A stretch of DNA of 34,819 bases from Ignisphaera aggregans. GTDB lineage: Archaea; Thermoproteota; Thermoprotei_A; Sulfolobales; Ignisphaeraceae. The stretch spans positions 1 through 34,819 of the forward strand of contig DQTV01000015.1 in assembly GCA_015662595.1 (NCBI GenBank). Direction: 5' to 3'. Position numbers and translations under genes: made by a program. Positions 15,816 to 23,942 of this stretch are shown piece by piece (the first letter of the stretch is position 1; every line of letters starts with the position of its first letter). The notes under the pieces are model-generated. The model made no database searches and was not told the origin of the DNA. It saw only the letters and a list, made by a program, of their open reading frames with translations.

Positions 15816-16017
15816 GAGTTCAGCACTACGATACAGCGAGCACAAGTCCCTAAGATATAAGGCGTTGCTGAAGTCCATCGACATACATCACGTGTGCGAA
15901 CTATCGTGATTTGTAGGGAGTAGAGCATTCGATTAGCGTACATGGCCAAGGGTTTGCAGCGCCCCACGTGAAGAACGTAGTGTTCGCGGCCAGTCAAGGT
16001 ATTGGGTAGGAGAAGTG

Positions 16018-16126
16018 TGGTGCGGGGGGTGGGATTTGAACCCACGCAGGCCTACGCCAGCGGGTCTCTTACCCCAGCCGGAAGGTCTTAAGCCCGCCCC
16101 CTTTGACCTAGCTCGGGCACCCCCGC
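16018..16126 (-). tRNA. tRNA-Leu(UAA) with 21-nt intron
   Basis: On the minus strand the acceptor GCGGGGG starts at 16126 and pairs with CCCCCGC, followed by A73 at 16021 and an encoded CCA (16018-16020). The T arm is GTGGG-TTCAAAT-CCCAC. The variable arm is long (GGC-GTAG-GCC stem), as in class II tRNA. The anticodon stem GCGGG/CCCGC encloses the loop CTTAAG/A with anticodon TAA. The intron occupies 16066-16086 at the canonical 37/38 position. The splice motif is textbook: two AGA bulges flank a CTTA/TAAG 4-bp helix. Confidence 0.95.
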
Positions 16127-16210
16127 ACCACTCGCTCATCTGATGATAGTTTTAGAGGCTAAAAACCTGCTTCACTAATCGGATGCTGGCTGTGATGAAG
16201 CACGAGCGTA

Positions 16211-16792
16211 GTGAGTGTTATGATCGAAGTCAAGGGTTCTGAGCCCCGGTTGCTCATAACTACGGTGTTTGGACGTGAGGCTATGGCAGCGCTTGAGGTG
16301 GAGAGCGCACTTCTAGATATGTGTAGGGATGTAGTTGTTGAGTATCGTAGGAGAAAGGGACTGGTAATCGTGTTCTCCAGCGTCTGCAGGGATCCTTATA
16401 GCATGGTTTTGAGACTACGTGCGAGAGGTTGTAGCGCTATTAGATGGGCTATACCTCTACAAAGCTATGTACGGTCACGCTATGAGGATATTCGAAGAGC
16501 TTGTCGCGATATTGTGATGTTCTATCCAGAGAGAAAGCCGATCATACTCGTGGGCATATGTAGAAAGAGAGGGTGGTACATAGACTCCTGTACACGCTTA
16601 CTAAAGTTTGTTGGTGAAGATCTTGAGAGCTTAGGTATAGCTGAAGTCGATTTCAAGAGGTACTCCTACGTTTTGCGAATCGAGATAGTAGATGATGTAG
16701 CATTCCTAAGTCTTTACCGTAGAAGTGACGAACATCTATTTAGATTCAGACCTAGCTATCTCCATACACAGCTTCCACAAGTCATCGTTTAG
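16211..16792 (+). CDS. THUMP-domain RNA-binding protein, Tan1-like
   Basis: The protein has 193 residues. Its opening, RLLITTVFGREAMAALEVES, and the section SMVLRLRARGCSAIRWAIPLQSYV match the N-terminal ferredoxin-like plus THUMP layout of archaeal Tan1-like proteins, which assist tRNA modification such as N4-acetylcytidine formation. No catalytic domain follows, as in Tan1. It sits beside tRNA-Leu and other tRNA-maturation genes. The GTG at 16211 or the ATG three codons later may be used. The last 57 bases overlap the convergent PUA gene. Assignment is by motif resemblance. Confidence 0.7.
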   Translation: MSVMIEVKGSEPRLLITTVFGREAMAALEVESALLDMCRDVVVEYRRRKGLVIVFSSVCRDPYSMVLRLRARGCSAIRWAIPLQSYVRSRYEDIRRACRDIVMFYPERKPIILVGICRKRGWYIDSCTRLLKFVGEDLESLGIAEVDFKRYSYVLRIEIVDDVAFLSLYRRSDEHLFRFRPSYLHTQLPQVIV

Positions 16793-17266
16793 CCATGTCA
16801 GATTCCTTAGCCCCTTACCCTTAACCCCAGGCGCTATAGTCGATGAGTCGATCAGTGCGTATCCAACAACTATGGCATACCTTTCACTAGGTTCGAGAAC
16901 AGCAACAAAGTCACCTACAGAGAAAGGGGTAAGCACTCTCCTTATCCCCGGGATCATGACATCGGCACCGCGCATTAGCGGGTCTACAGCTCCCTCATCA
17001 ACAACGACCATAGGTAGGAGCCTGACTCCCTTAGCATACATATAGTTTACTATGAACAGCGTTGGTGCATATCCACTATATCTAGGACCTTTAAATAACA
17101 GTGGTAGGTTATCAGCTACAATAACTTCATACTTACTCTCTGAAACGACCTTGACACTCTCCGCATTCCGTAGAAGGTCTATGATAGCCTTATCAACATC
17201 TTTTCTAAGCTCTAGAGACTTCACAATCTCTTTTATGTTCTTCTTAGACAGGTACTGCACCCTCAT
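16736..17266 (-). CDS. PUA-domain RNA-binding protein
   Basis: The protein has 176 residues. The N-terminal half (residues 1-85) has the pre-PUA character seen in MCT-1/Tma20-like archaeal proteins. The PUA domain begins around residue 88: LLPMVVVDEGAVDPLMRGAD, VMIPGIRRVLTPFSVGDFVAV, then RYAIVVGYALIDSS. Homologues bind tRNA or rRNA, and the eukaryotic relatives act in translation reinitiation; the target here is unknown. It shares an AT-rich promoter region with the divergent LigT gene. Confidence 0.85.
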   Translation of the reverse strand: MRVQYLSKKNIKEIVKSLELRKDVDKAIIDLLRNAESVKVVSESKYEVIVADNLPLLFKGPRYSGYAPTLFIVNYMYAKGVRLLPMVVVDEGAVDPLMRGADVMIPGIRRVLTPFSVGDFVAVLEPSERYAIVVGYALIDSSTIAPGVKGKGLRNLTWLNDDLWKLCMEIARSESK

Positions 17267-17303
17267 AGTGGTGACTACCGCTATCCAACAACGTAGGGTA
17301 AGA

Positions 17304-17316
17304 AATCTTTATATTT
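17304..17316. promoter_or_regulatory. Shared AT-rich core of divergent promoters (PUA gene / ligT-cca)
   Basis: AATCTTTATATTT reads as TTTATAT for the rightward ligT promoter (ATG at 17350) and as AAATATAAAG for the leftward PUA gene (ATG at 17266). Both distances are about 36-42 bases, so one element may serve both directions. Confidence 0.5.
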
Positions 17317-17349
17317 CTTAAGCAAGGGATGTGCATTGGTGGAGCGGTC

Positions 17350-17925
17350 ATGAGTATCAGAGCGTTTATAGCTATAGAGATTGAGAACCCATCAGTGTTA
17401 TCTAACCTGATAAGGGTACGTGATATGTTCACTGCAACTGGTGCTGATCTAAAACCTGTTGAGGATGAAAATATTCACCTAACTATACGGTTCTTAGGAG
17501 AGGTGTCTAGCGTAACCATTGAGGAGATTAAGAGGATTCTGAACGATATACCGAAACACATTACTAAGTTCGAGATGAGGGTTTTTGGTGTAGGAGCATT
17601 CCCATCGATATCGAGACCTCGTGTAATCTGGGCAGGTGTTGTTGACGGTGTTGAGCAGCTAGCTAAGATGAGACGGATAGTTGATGAGGGTATCGCCAGG
17701 GCAAGGCTTCACGATGTGCATAGGGATCAGCATGAGTTCTCGCCACATATAACATTGGCTAGAGTTCGTAGCAGTCGTAACATAGCTAGGGTTACAGATC
17801 TTCTCAATCAGTTGAAAGACTATGATTTTGGGGTGACACCAGTTACAGAGGTAAAGCTTAAGCAGAGCATACTAACCCCTAGAGGCCCCATATACAGAGA
17901 CTTATACGTTGTGAAGCTGGGGTAG
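17350..17925 (+). CDS. thpR: RNA 2',3'-cyclic phosphodiesterase (LigT/ThpR)
   Basis: The two HxTx motifs of the 2H phosphoesterase family are present: IHLTIRFLGEV and FSPHITLARV. They form the two-histidine active site that opens 2',3'-cyclic phosphates on RNA; tRNA half ligation in vitro gave the family its older name. The start at 17350 is preferred because GGTGGAG lies 5 bases before it and the family begins close to RAFIAIEI. This gives 191 residues. It sits 2 bases from the CCA-adding enzyme, an operon recurring in archaea. Confidence 0.93.
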   Translation: MSIRAFIAIEIENPSVLSNLIRVRDMFTATGADLKPVEDENIHLTIRFLGEVSSVTIEEIKRILNDIPKHITKFEMRVFGVGAFPSISRPRVIWAGVVDGVEQLAKMRRIVDEGIARARLHDVHRDQHEFSPHITLARVRSSRNIARVTDLLNQLKDYDFGVTPVTEVKLKQSILTPRGPIYRDLYVVKLG

Positions 17926-17927
17926 AG

Positions 17928-19349
17928 ATGTCGAGTTCACATAGTGATATAGAGAAAGTGGTTTCAGCGATCATCGAGAAGGTTAAGCCGCGTAGGGAAG
18001 ACTACGAGAGGCTGAGACAGGTCTACGATACCGTATCACAGCTTCTCACGGAATGCCTCGGCCCTCTAAACAGGGAGTTCGTCATCTCTTTACAGGGGTC
18101 TGTAGCTAAAGACACGTTTATTCGTGGGGAAGTGGATATCGATGTATTCGTTCTTTTCAATCCACAGCAAGTAGATGAGACATGGTTTGGTAGTGAGTTT
18201 GTAAATATTGTGACTGAGTGCTTCAAACGTAGGAATTACGAGGTAAGGCTAGAGTATGCAACGCATCCTTACGTAACGGCAGTCGTTGATGGTGTTGAAG
18301 TGAATGTGGTTCCAGCGTTTCGAGTTGAGAACCCTAAAAAGATCATTTCAGCTGTTGACAGAACGCCTTTCCATACAGAATACGTGGTTAAGAAGCTATC
18401 GCCTGAGCAGAGAGATCATGTTAGAGTGTTAAAGCTCTTTCTCAAGGCATGGAATATCTATGGAGCAGAAGTAGCGGTTCAGGGATTCTCTGGCTATGTT
18501 ACTGAGCTTCTAGTGATTGCATATGGAAGCTTTGATAGAGTGCTTAAAGCAGCGACAAAGTGGAGACCCTATAGAACCTGCATCGATATTGAAGGTCATT
18601 ATCCAGACGAACGACGTTGCATCGAAAGATTTCGAGATAGCGTTCTAGTAGTCGTCGATCCTATAGATCCCGATAGAAATGCAGCTGCAGCCGTCTCCAT
18701 AAAGAGCTTTGCGTTGTTTAAGCTCTTGTCCTACTTATTCACGATAAAGCCCTCCCTCGAATTCTTTGACAAACCGAGAACTATCGTACCATCAACATGG
18801 TCCAGGGATATACATGATAGATTGCGAGCTATAGGTAGCTGCCTTATACACCTCGTCTTTAAGGTTCGAAAGCCGATTCCGGATGCTGTATGGGGTCAGC
18901 TACGTAGAGTTGAGAGGGTTTTACTTAACGAACTTAAAAGCTTAAGGCTATCGGTTCTAGCTATCGATAGCTGGGTCGACAAATCTCTTAGCAGAGCTAT
19001 CGTTGCGATAGAGATTGCTGACTGTGATAAGGAGTTTGAGGTTCATAAAGGTCCTATAGCACTCGATCTAGACAACGCGCTCAGGTTCCTTATAAAGAAT
19101 GCCAATGCTCTTGCAGGTCCGTGGCTGGGCTACGATGGGAGGCTGTACTGTATAAGAAAGCGTAAGTACAGCGCTTACGAAGCTGTAGAGAGGATTGCTA
19201 AAAAACTCGCTTCTCTCTCGGTATTAGAGCTTGAACGAGTGGAGAGCGATATACCAACTATAGCTAACCATGACTTTGTTGAGTGGCTTTACGGTTTTGT
19301 ATTTCGTAAACAGTTTGAGCGTATAGCACGAATTATGGAGTCTACATAA
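17928..19349 (+). CDS. cca: Class I (archaeal) CCA-adding tRNA nucleotidyltransferase
   Basis: The protein has 473 residues, normal for archaeal CCA enzymes. The nucleotidyltransferase motif is LQGSVAKDTFIRGEVDIDVF, with the GS and DxD metal-binding residues, and the third acidic residue is likely in GVEVNVVPAFRV. The substrate-binding and tail domains follow (EQRDHVRVLKLFLKAWNIYG and SGYVTELLVIAYGSF). It adds or repairs 3'-CCA. It is useful here because tRNA-Pro nearby lacks an encoded CCA while tRNA-Leu has one. Confidence 0.96.
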   Translation: MSSSHSDIEKVVSAIIEKVKPRREDYERLRQVYDTVSQLLTECLGPLNREFVISLQGSVAKDTFIRGEVDIDVFVLFNPQQVDETWFGSEFVNIVTECFKRRNYEVRLEYATHPYVTAVVDGVEVNVVPAFRVENPKKIISAVDRTPFHTEYVVKKLSPEQRDHVRVLKLFLKAWNIYGAEVAVQGFSGYVTELLVIAYGSFDRVLKAATKWRPYRTCIDIEGHYPDERRCIERFRDSVLVVVDPIDPDRNAAAAVSIKSFALFKLLSYLFTIKPSLEFFDKPRTIVPSTWSRDIHDRLRAIGSCLIHLVFKVRKPIPDAVWGQLRRVERVLLNELKSLRLSVLAIDSWVDKSLSRAIVAIEIADCDKEFEVHKGPIALDLDNALRFLIKNANALAGPWLGYDGRLYCIRKRKYSAYEAVERIAKKLASLSVLELERVESDIPTIANHDFVEWLYGFVFRKQFERIARIMEST

Positions 19350-19351
19350 GC

Positions 19352-19552
19352 TTACCTAGGTCGTATACTCACGTTAGACAAATCGACGTTTGTAGAAAGA
19401 GTCTTACCACAGTAAGGACATACACCACCTAGTCTTGCAGATAACTCACTTGGAGTTGGGATACCGTAGTAATCCTGTCCCGCTCTCGCAAATGTGTAGA
19501 TAACATTCTTACATCTGGAGCAGCGGTAGATAACGGGCATGGGTAGCCCCAT
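19352..19552 (-). CDS. Small zinc-ribbon protein
   Basis: This 66-residue protein has two CxxC knuckles, YRCSRCKNVIYTF and GGVCPYCGKTL, about 30 residues apart, which should bind one zinc. Between them lies a GIPTPSELSARL segment. The pattern is common in small crenarchaeal proteins of unknown function. It is convergent with cca, separated by 2 bases. The start is ATG at 19552 or 19540. Confidence 0.75.
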   Translation of the reverse strand: MGLPMPVIYRCSRCKNVIYTFARAGQDYYGIPTPSELSARLGGVCPYCGKTLSTNVDLSNVSIRPR

Positions 19553-19719
19553 TCGAAACTAAGCATTGTGGTGCTCATAGTGTGCCGTTGCGTATTATCG
19601 TCTGCTCTTTATCGTGGTGTTATGTAGCACTGAGCTCTGTCTGATGTTTGTGGGTTGCGCATCTCGTTAAGAAACCGCGTAAGGGTATTACTAAGGGCTA
19701 AGTTTTAAAACTTGTTTAG
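19553..19719. other. Gap before tRNA-Pro
   Basis: No gene or structured RNA could be supported here. CTGA and CTGATGT strings near 19640 do not assemble into a C/D box RNA because no upstream C box is present. Confidence 0.35.
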
Positions 19720-19813
19720 TGGGGCCGCCGGGATTTGAACCCGGGACCACCAGCGCTCCGGAGTTCGGGGTCTTCCCCAGGCTGGCATCCTAGCCAGGCT
19801 AGACGACGGCCCC
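19720..19813 (-). tRNA. tRNA-Pro(GGG) with 19-nt intron
   Basis: The acceptor GGGGCCG starts at 19813 and pairs with CGGCCCC, followed by A73 at 19720; the next bases are CTA, so CCA is not encoded. The T arm is CCGGG-TTCAAAT-CCCGG. The anticodon stem CCAGC/GCTGG encloses C-T-GGG-G, an intron at 19756-19774, then C38. The splice motif is a CTGG/CCGG 4-bp helix (one G-U pair) flanked by GGA and AGC bulges, cut after the second base of each. The mature tRNA is 75 nt with anticodon GGG and G37, as expected for Pro. Confidence 0.88.
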
Positions 19814-19870
19814 CAGCAACATTCATAGGAGTATATGCATGGTTTAATAAGCTTAAGTGAGCGACACAAT

Positions 19871-20137
19871 CTAAATCTTTATGATCTTAATCTCGTCAGC
19901 TTGCTTACACTTCTCCATCTCACGCTTCCATAGTGTTGGCGGTACCCACAAGATCCAGGCGGGCACTTTCTTTACAAACTCGTATGCCTCCATCCAGCTA
20001 TCCAGGCCTAGATGCTCAGCAAGTTGCTCTAAACTCATTTCAGTACGTGCGTAGTGATTGAGTATCTTCACAACGGATTCATCGATCTCTATCTCCTTAT
20101 CCCCAACAACTATGACATACTTTTCACACGTTGTCAT
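19871..20137 (-). CDS. Small HTH-like protein downstream of MCM
   Basis: This 88-residue protein begins with a beta hairpin (YVIVVGDKEIEIDESVVKIL), followed by a probable helix-turn-helix (MSLEQLAEHLGLDSWMEAYEFV) and a Trp/Pro segment (PAWILWVPPTLWKREMEKC). I recognise the style of conserved crenarchaeal small proteins but no function. It lies 61 bases after mcm on the same strand and may have its own promoter (AAATTATAGG about 30 bases upstream). A link to replication is by position only. Confidence 0.65.
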   Translation of the reverse strand: MTTCEKYVIVVGDKEIEIDESVVKILNHYARTEMSLEQLAEHLGLDSWMEAYEFVKKVPAWILWVPPTLWKREMEKCKQADEIKIIKI

Positions 20138-20198
20138 ATACTCAACCCTTCGCCTATAATTTTGAGGGAACTAAAAAGTCCTTATAGCGAAACCTTGC

Positions 20199-22265
20199 CT
20201 ATAAAACGAAGGCGTAGCATCCTTCCTTAGCTTCGAATATTAATCCCTCGCGCTTCATCTTAGTCAGCATCTCTTCTATAAACCTCTCGTCCAGACCACG
20301 CTGCTTTCCGCGGCTAACTATAGCTCTTACCTTTGCGCATCCCTCCTCCTTGGCTAGCTCGCGTATTATCTCCTCGAGTATCAGCATCTTCTCCCGCTGT
20401 GACTTCGGTTTGCCCGTCATTATCACGTCGACGTCTATCTCACCGCTCTCCACGTCGATACCGACGCTCTCCAGCATACTCTTCATAAGCCTTATCGCCT
20501 CGGCTGCGTCCTCAGCCGTCACCTTGTCCCGCAGAGCCATCCTGGCGTGTGCCTCGGCGAGCCTTATCAGGGCCTCTAGCTGTCGCGCCGTGATAGCTAT
20601 CGGCGCATCGGGTACCTCTAGGCTGCGCTTCCTCATCTCCACGAAGAACTCCTCGATGAGCCTGCGGGCCTCCTCGGTTAGCACGGGCCTGACGTACTTC
20701 CTTGCGTAGGCGATGTACTTCCTAAGGAGCTCCGGCTCTATAGGCGGTTTCACACCCTCCGGCGCTCCATGAACTAGCGTGATGTGTCTAGCCAGGTTTC
20801 GATCGCGCTCCATACTGGGGGTGTCGCGTATAACGAATATGAGGTCGAACCTCGATAGTATGGTTGGGGGTAGGTTGACGTTCTCCGATATGGATCTGTT
20901 GGGTAGGTACCTACCGTACTTCGGGTTGCCCGCCGCTAGTATGGCTGTGCGCGCGTTGAGCCTGGCGACGATACCGGCCTTGGCTATGGAGACGGTCTGC
21001 TGCTCCATCGCCTCGTGTATGGCCACCCTATCCTCCTCACGCATCTTGTCGATCTCGTCTATACACGCTATACCCCCGTCGGCCAGGACCAGGGCTCCGG
21101 CCTCGAGATAGTACTCACCGGTCTGCTTATCGCGTACGACCGCCGCTGTGAGTCCAGCGGCTGTTGATCCGCGCCCTGTTGTGTATATGGCTCGGGGGGC
21201 TATCCGGGTGACGTACTGAAGGAGCTGCGACTTGGCTGTACCGGGATCGCCTATTATAAGCACGTGGATATCTCCACGGATGCGGGTCCCGTCGGGCAGC
21301 ACCTTGGGCACGCCGCCGAATAGGAGGAGCGCTATAGCCTCCTTGATATCCCACATCCCGTAGATCCCTGGGGCTATGGACGATATTATCTTCCTGCGGA
21401 TCATGGGGTCCCGAGCGAGCTCCAGGATACGCTCCTCGTCCTCCTTGGTTATCTCTATCTCCTCTAGCACCCTCTGAGACACGATGATGTTGTTCACATC
21501 GATATAGACGTCGTAGATGGTCTTAGCCTTCCTGGACGACTTCTGGCCGCGCAGCCTAAGCACACCGACAACATTCACCCTGTCTCCTGGTCGACAGGTA
21601 TCGACGAGGCTACCCCGAACATCCGCCTCGATAGACCTTGGGAGCTGGCCCGGAGGCACCTCCTCTGGACGCTCCTGGATTACCAGCCGCTGAAAGTCCT
21701 CGAACTCCGACCTATCCTCGAGAAGCCGGAAGCCTGTGGACTTTCCACAGAACGGGCATAGAGTAGGCTTCTCAACAACATCGCTATTCACAGCAACTGT
21801 AATCTCGTTTCCACAGGGTTCGTGGAGGAACACGGCCTTGACCATCCTTTGCTTTGGGGGTGTGGACCGGACCACGATGCCCTCTATGGAGATGAGCTTG
21901 CCGATGTGGGTACTCCTTATATCCCTTATCTTGACCAGGTGAGGTACGTCGCGAAAACGCACTACATAGGTACTGTACCTCTCTAAGTACTCCGGATACT
22001 CGAGCTCCACGACTCGCTTTATGGCCTCGGAGAACATCTCAAACGCTTTGTCGGGATTGTTTATGATGAAGTCGGCTAGCGAGGGGGAGAACGATATGAT
22101 ATCCCCAAAGTCGACCTCAACATCATTTCTATTCTCTAAGATCATAACCCTGATTCGCTCTCGATACTTTAGCCTACCGCTTTCATCTCTGAACTCCTTA
22201 AGAAAGCTCTCAATCTCTGAAACCCTATCTACGGTCTCAATACCCTCCTCAATCTCAACGACCAT
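20199..22265 (-). CDS. mcm: MCM replicative helicase
   Basis: The protein has 688 residues from ATG at 22265. The N-terminal domain includes a zinc site (HEPCGNE and LCPFCGKS). The AAA+ core has Walker A GDPGTAKSQLL, Walker B GIACIDEIDKM, sensor 1 AAGNPKYG and arginine finger LSRFDLIFV. A winged-helix domain ends the chain. It unwinds DNA as a hexamer with GINS. ATG 22265 is chosen over 22310 because AGGTGAG lies 6 bases before it. Much of the gene has higher GC than its neighbours. Gins23 is immediately upstream. Confidence 0.97.
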   Translation of the reverse strand: MVVEIEEGIETVDRVSEIESFLKEFRDESGRLKYRERIRVMILENRNDVEVDFGDIISFSPSLADFIINNPDKAFEMFSEAIKRVVELEYPEYLERYSTYVVRFRDVPHLVKIRDIRSTHIGKLISIEGIVVRSTPPKQRMVKAVFLHEPCGNEITVAVNSDVVEKPTLCPFCGKSTGFRLLEDRSEFEDFQRLVIQERPEEVPPGQLPRSIEADVRGSLVDTCRPGDRVNVVGVLRLRGQKSSRKAKTIYDVYIDVNNIIVSQRVLEEIEITKEDEERILELARDPMIRRKIISSIAPGIYGMWDIKEAIALLLFGGVPKVLPDGTRIRGDIHVLIIGDPGTAKSQLLQYVTRIAPRAIYTTGRGSTAAGLTAAVVRDKQTGEYYLEAGALVLADGGIACIDEIDKMREEDRVAIHEAMEQQTVSIAKAGIVARLNARTAILAAGNPKYGRYLPNRSISENVNLPPTILSRFDLIFVIRDTPSMERDRNLARHITLVHGAPEGVKPPIEPELLRKYIAYARKYVRPVLTEEARRLIEEFFVEMRKRSLEVPDAPIAITARQLEALIRLAEAHARMALRDKVTAEDAAEAIRLMKSMLESVGIDVESGEIDVDVIMTGKPKSQREKMLILEEIIRELAKEEGCAKVRAIVSRGKQRGLDERFIEEMLTKMKREGLIFEAKEGCYAFVL

Positions 22266-22272
22266 GGGTGTC

Positions 22273-22809
22273 TCACCTAATAAAGCCGATGAATCTACGC
22301 TTCCATTCATCTATTAAATTAGCTATCTTCAAGGTCATAACACGCTCTTCAAGTGTTAACTGCCTAACGACAGTGTTGACGCCTTCCAACTGTATCGCTT
22401 TTAGGATCGTGCTGAATCTAGACTTAAAGATCTCAAACAGGTCTTGCTTTGCCTTCTCAACAGCCTTTATAAGCACGTAATCTGTCTCACGTTTAGCTCT
22501 AAGCTCAATATCTTCGATGCTTCTACGCGCCTTGATGTAAAAGAAATCCTCCTCTAGTTTAGGTATCTGACTATGCTGTCTATGCTGAAAGCGAAGCTTA
22601 GAGATCTCAGAAGGCGTAAATAATTTACCTTGTACCTCTACATACTCAAACTTTTCCAATGTTTCAGCTAGCCAGAGCGGAAGTGTAACTTCGCTTCCTC
22701 TCTGGAGAGGTGTATCGATACCTGGTATAGAGCCTAAGCTTTGGAGCACTATTGCCCGTACGGGTTTCAGCATGTATGCTAACTCTAGAAGTTCGAGCTC
22801 TATCATCAC
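22273..22809 (-). CDS. gins23: GINS complex subunit, Gins23 type
   Basis: The 178-residue protein starts with a short beta region (LPLWLAETLEKFEYVEVQGK) and then a mostly helical part (DFFYIKARRSIEDIELRAKR, LIKAVEKAKQDLFEIFKSRF), with a helical end (LTLEERVMTLKIANLIDEW). This order (B domain then A domain) fits Gins23 of Crenarchaea, where the gene is linked to mcm. GINS with MCM forms the core of the replicative helicase. The start is GTG 22809 or ATG 22806. The mcm gene begins 7 bases after its stop. Confidence 0.85.
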   Translation of the reverse strand: MMIELELLELAYMLKPVRAIVLQSLGSIPGIDTPLQRGSEVTLPLWLAETLEKFEYVEVQGKLFTPSEISKLRFQHRQHSQIPKLEEDFFYIKARRSIEDIELRAKRETDYVLIKAVEKAKQDLFEIFKSRFSTILKAIQLEGVNTVVRQLTLEERVMTLKIANLIDEWKRRFIGFIR

Positions 22810-22845
22810 CTACTTGCCCATCACTACTCGCTTGGTCACAGACAA

Positions 22846-22853
22846 TGTATAAG
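22846..22853 (-). promoter_or_regulatory. TATA box of the gins23-mcm operon
   Basis: On the minus strand CTTATACA lies about 37-44 bases before the gins23 start. It is divergent from the rfcS promoter in the same gap. Confidence 0.5.
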
Positions 22854-22911
22854 CTCGCCGCCTCAAAAATTGGCAGACCGGCGAAAGTTGTCGTGCTTAC
22901 GGCCAGTAGCG

Positions 22912-22919
22912 TTATTAAG
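22912..22919 (+). promoter_or_regulatory. TATA-like element of rfcS
   Basis: GTTATTAAG lies about 36-43 bases before the rfcS ATG at 22955, the usual promoter distance. Confidence 0.45.
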
Positions 22920-22954
22920 ATACCTATGACGATATCTAGCATGGGTACAACGGT

Positions 22955-23938
22955 ATGAGTTCGAGCGAAGTATTTGCTGAACTTCTGTGGGCTGAGAAGT
23001 ACAGGCCAAAGTCTCTGAAGGAGATCGTAAATCAGGAAGAAATTGTTCGTAGGCTAATGAAATTCGTAGAAGAGAAGAACATGCCCCACCTCCTCTTTGC
23101 AGGTCCTCCGGGCACTGGTAAAACGACTACAGCTCTTGCGCTAGCCCACGATCTCTATGGTGAGGAATGGAGAAAGTACGTGTTAGAGCTAAACGCAAGC
23201 GATGAAAGAGGGATTGCGGTCATACGAACGAAGGTAAAGGAGTTTGCGCGAAGCAAGATCCCTGGCGACGTCCCGTTCAAGATAGTGCTGCTAGATGAAG
23301 CGGACAACATGACCGCTGATGCACAACAGGCTCTAAGAAGGCTTATGGAGATGTATGTTGAGACTACCCGGTTCATCCTCATAGCTAACTATCCAAGTAA
23401 AATAATAGAGCCTATACAGTCGAGGTGTGCGGTATTCCGATTCACGCCGTTGAAGAAAGAGGATGTTATTGCTAGACTCAAGTGGATATGTGATCAGGAG
23501 AAGGTTAAATGCCGTGACGATGCTTTGGAGGTGATATACGAAATTAGCATGGGCGACATGCGCAAGGCTATAAACATACTCCAGTCGGCTGCAGCATTGG
23601 GAGAGGTAACGGTGTCCCATGTATTCAAAGTTGTTGGTTTAGCTCATCCCAAAGAGGTTCGCGAGATTATCCAGCTTGCACTAGCCGGCAAGTTCATAGA
23701 GGCTCGCGATAAGCTACGGAACCTCATGGTGACGTACGGTCTAAGCGGCAACGATATTCTGAAGCAGCTGCACAGAGAGATATTCTCAGCAGACCTCAAG
23801 ATACCTGAGGACGTTAGGGTTATCCTAGCTGATTACATAGGCGAGATTCAGTTTAGGATTGTCGAAGGAGCTGACGATGAGATTCAGCTTACAGCGCTAT
23901 TAGCTAGGATGGCTCTACTGGGTCGTAAACTCGGGTGA
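22955..23938 (+). CDS. rfcS: Replication factor C small subunit
   Basis: The 327-residue protein shows [19 protein letters not shown], Walker [17 protein letters not shown], Walker [19 protein letters not shown], and the SRC motif in [12 protein letters not shown], which supplies the trans-acting arginine. The C-terminal collar domain follows. Four copies with one RFC-L load the PCNA clamp. Length is normal and no intein is present. It is divergent from gins23-mcm and cotranscribed with rfcL 4 bases downstream. Confidence 0.97.
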   Translation: MSSSEVFAELLWAEKYRPKSLKEIVNQEEIVRRLMKFVEEKNMPHLLFAGPPGTGKTTTALALAHDLYGEEWRKYVLELNASDERGIAVIRTKVKEFARSKIPGDVPFKIVLLDEADNMTADAQQALRRLMEMYVETTRFILIANYPSKIIEPIQSRCAVFRFTPLKKEDVIARLKWICDQEKVKCRDDALEVIYEISMGDMRKAINILQSAAALGEVTVSHVFKVVGLAHPKEVREIIQLALAGKFIEARDKLRNLMVTYGLSGNDILKQLHREIFSADLKIPEDVRVILADYIGEIQFRIVEGADDEIQLTALLARMALLGRKLG

Positions 23939-23942
23939 AGCC

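Noticed and set aside
22664-22942. 92-residue minus-strand ORF with a hydrophobic N-terminus (MLDIVIGILITLLAVS)
   Set aside because: It overlaps gins23 by about 146 bases in another frame and covers the divergent promoter region; the second half has no protein-like character.
23763-23778. GCAGCTGCACAGA in rfcS, identical to half of the operator palindrome
   Set aside because: It encodes conserved RFC residues, lacks the left arm, and is not near a promoter.
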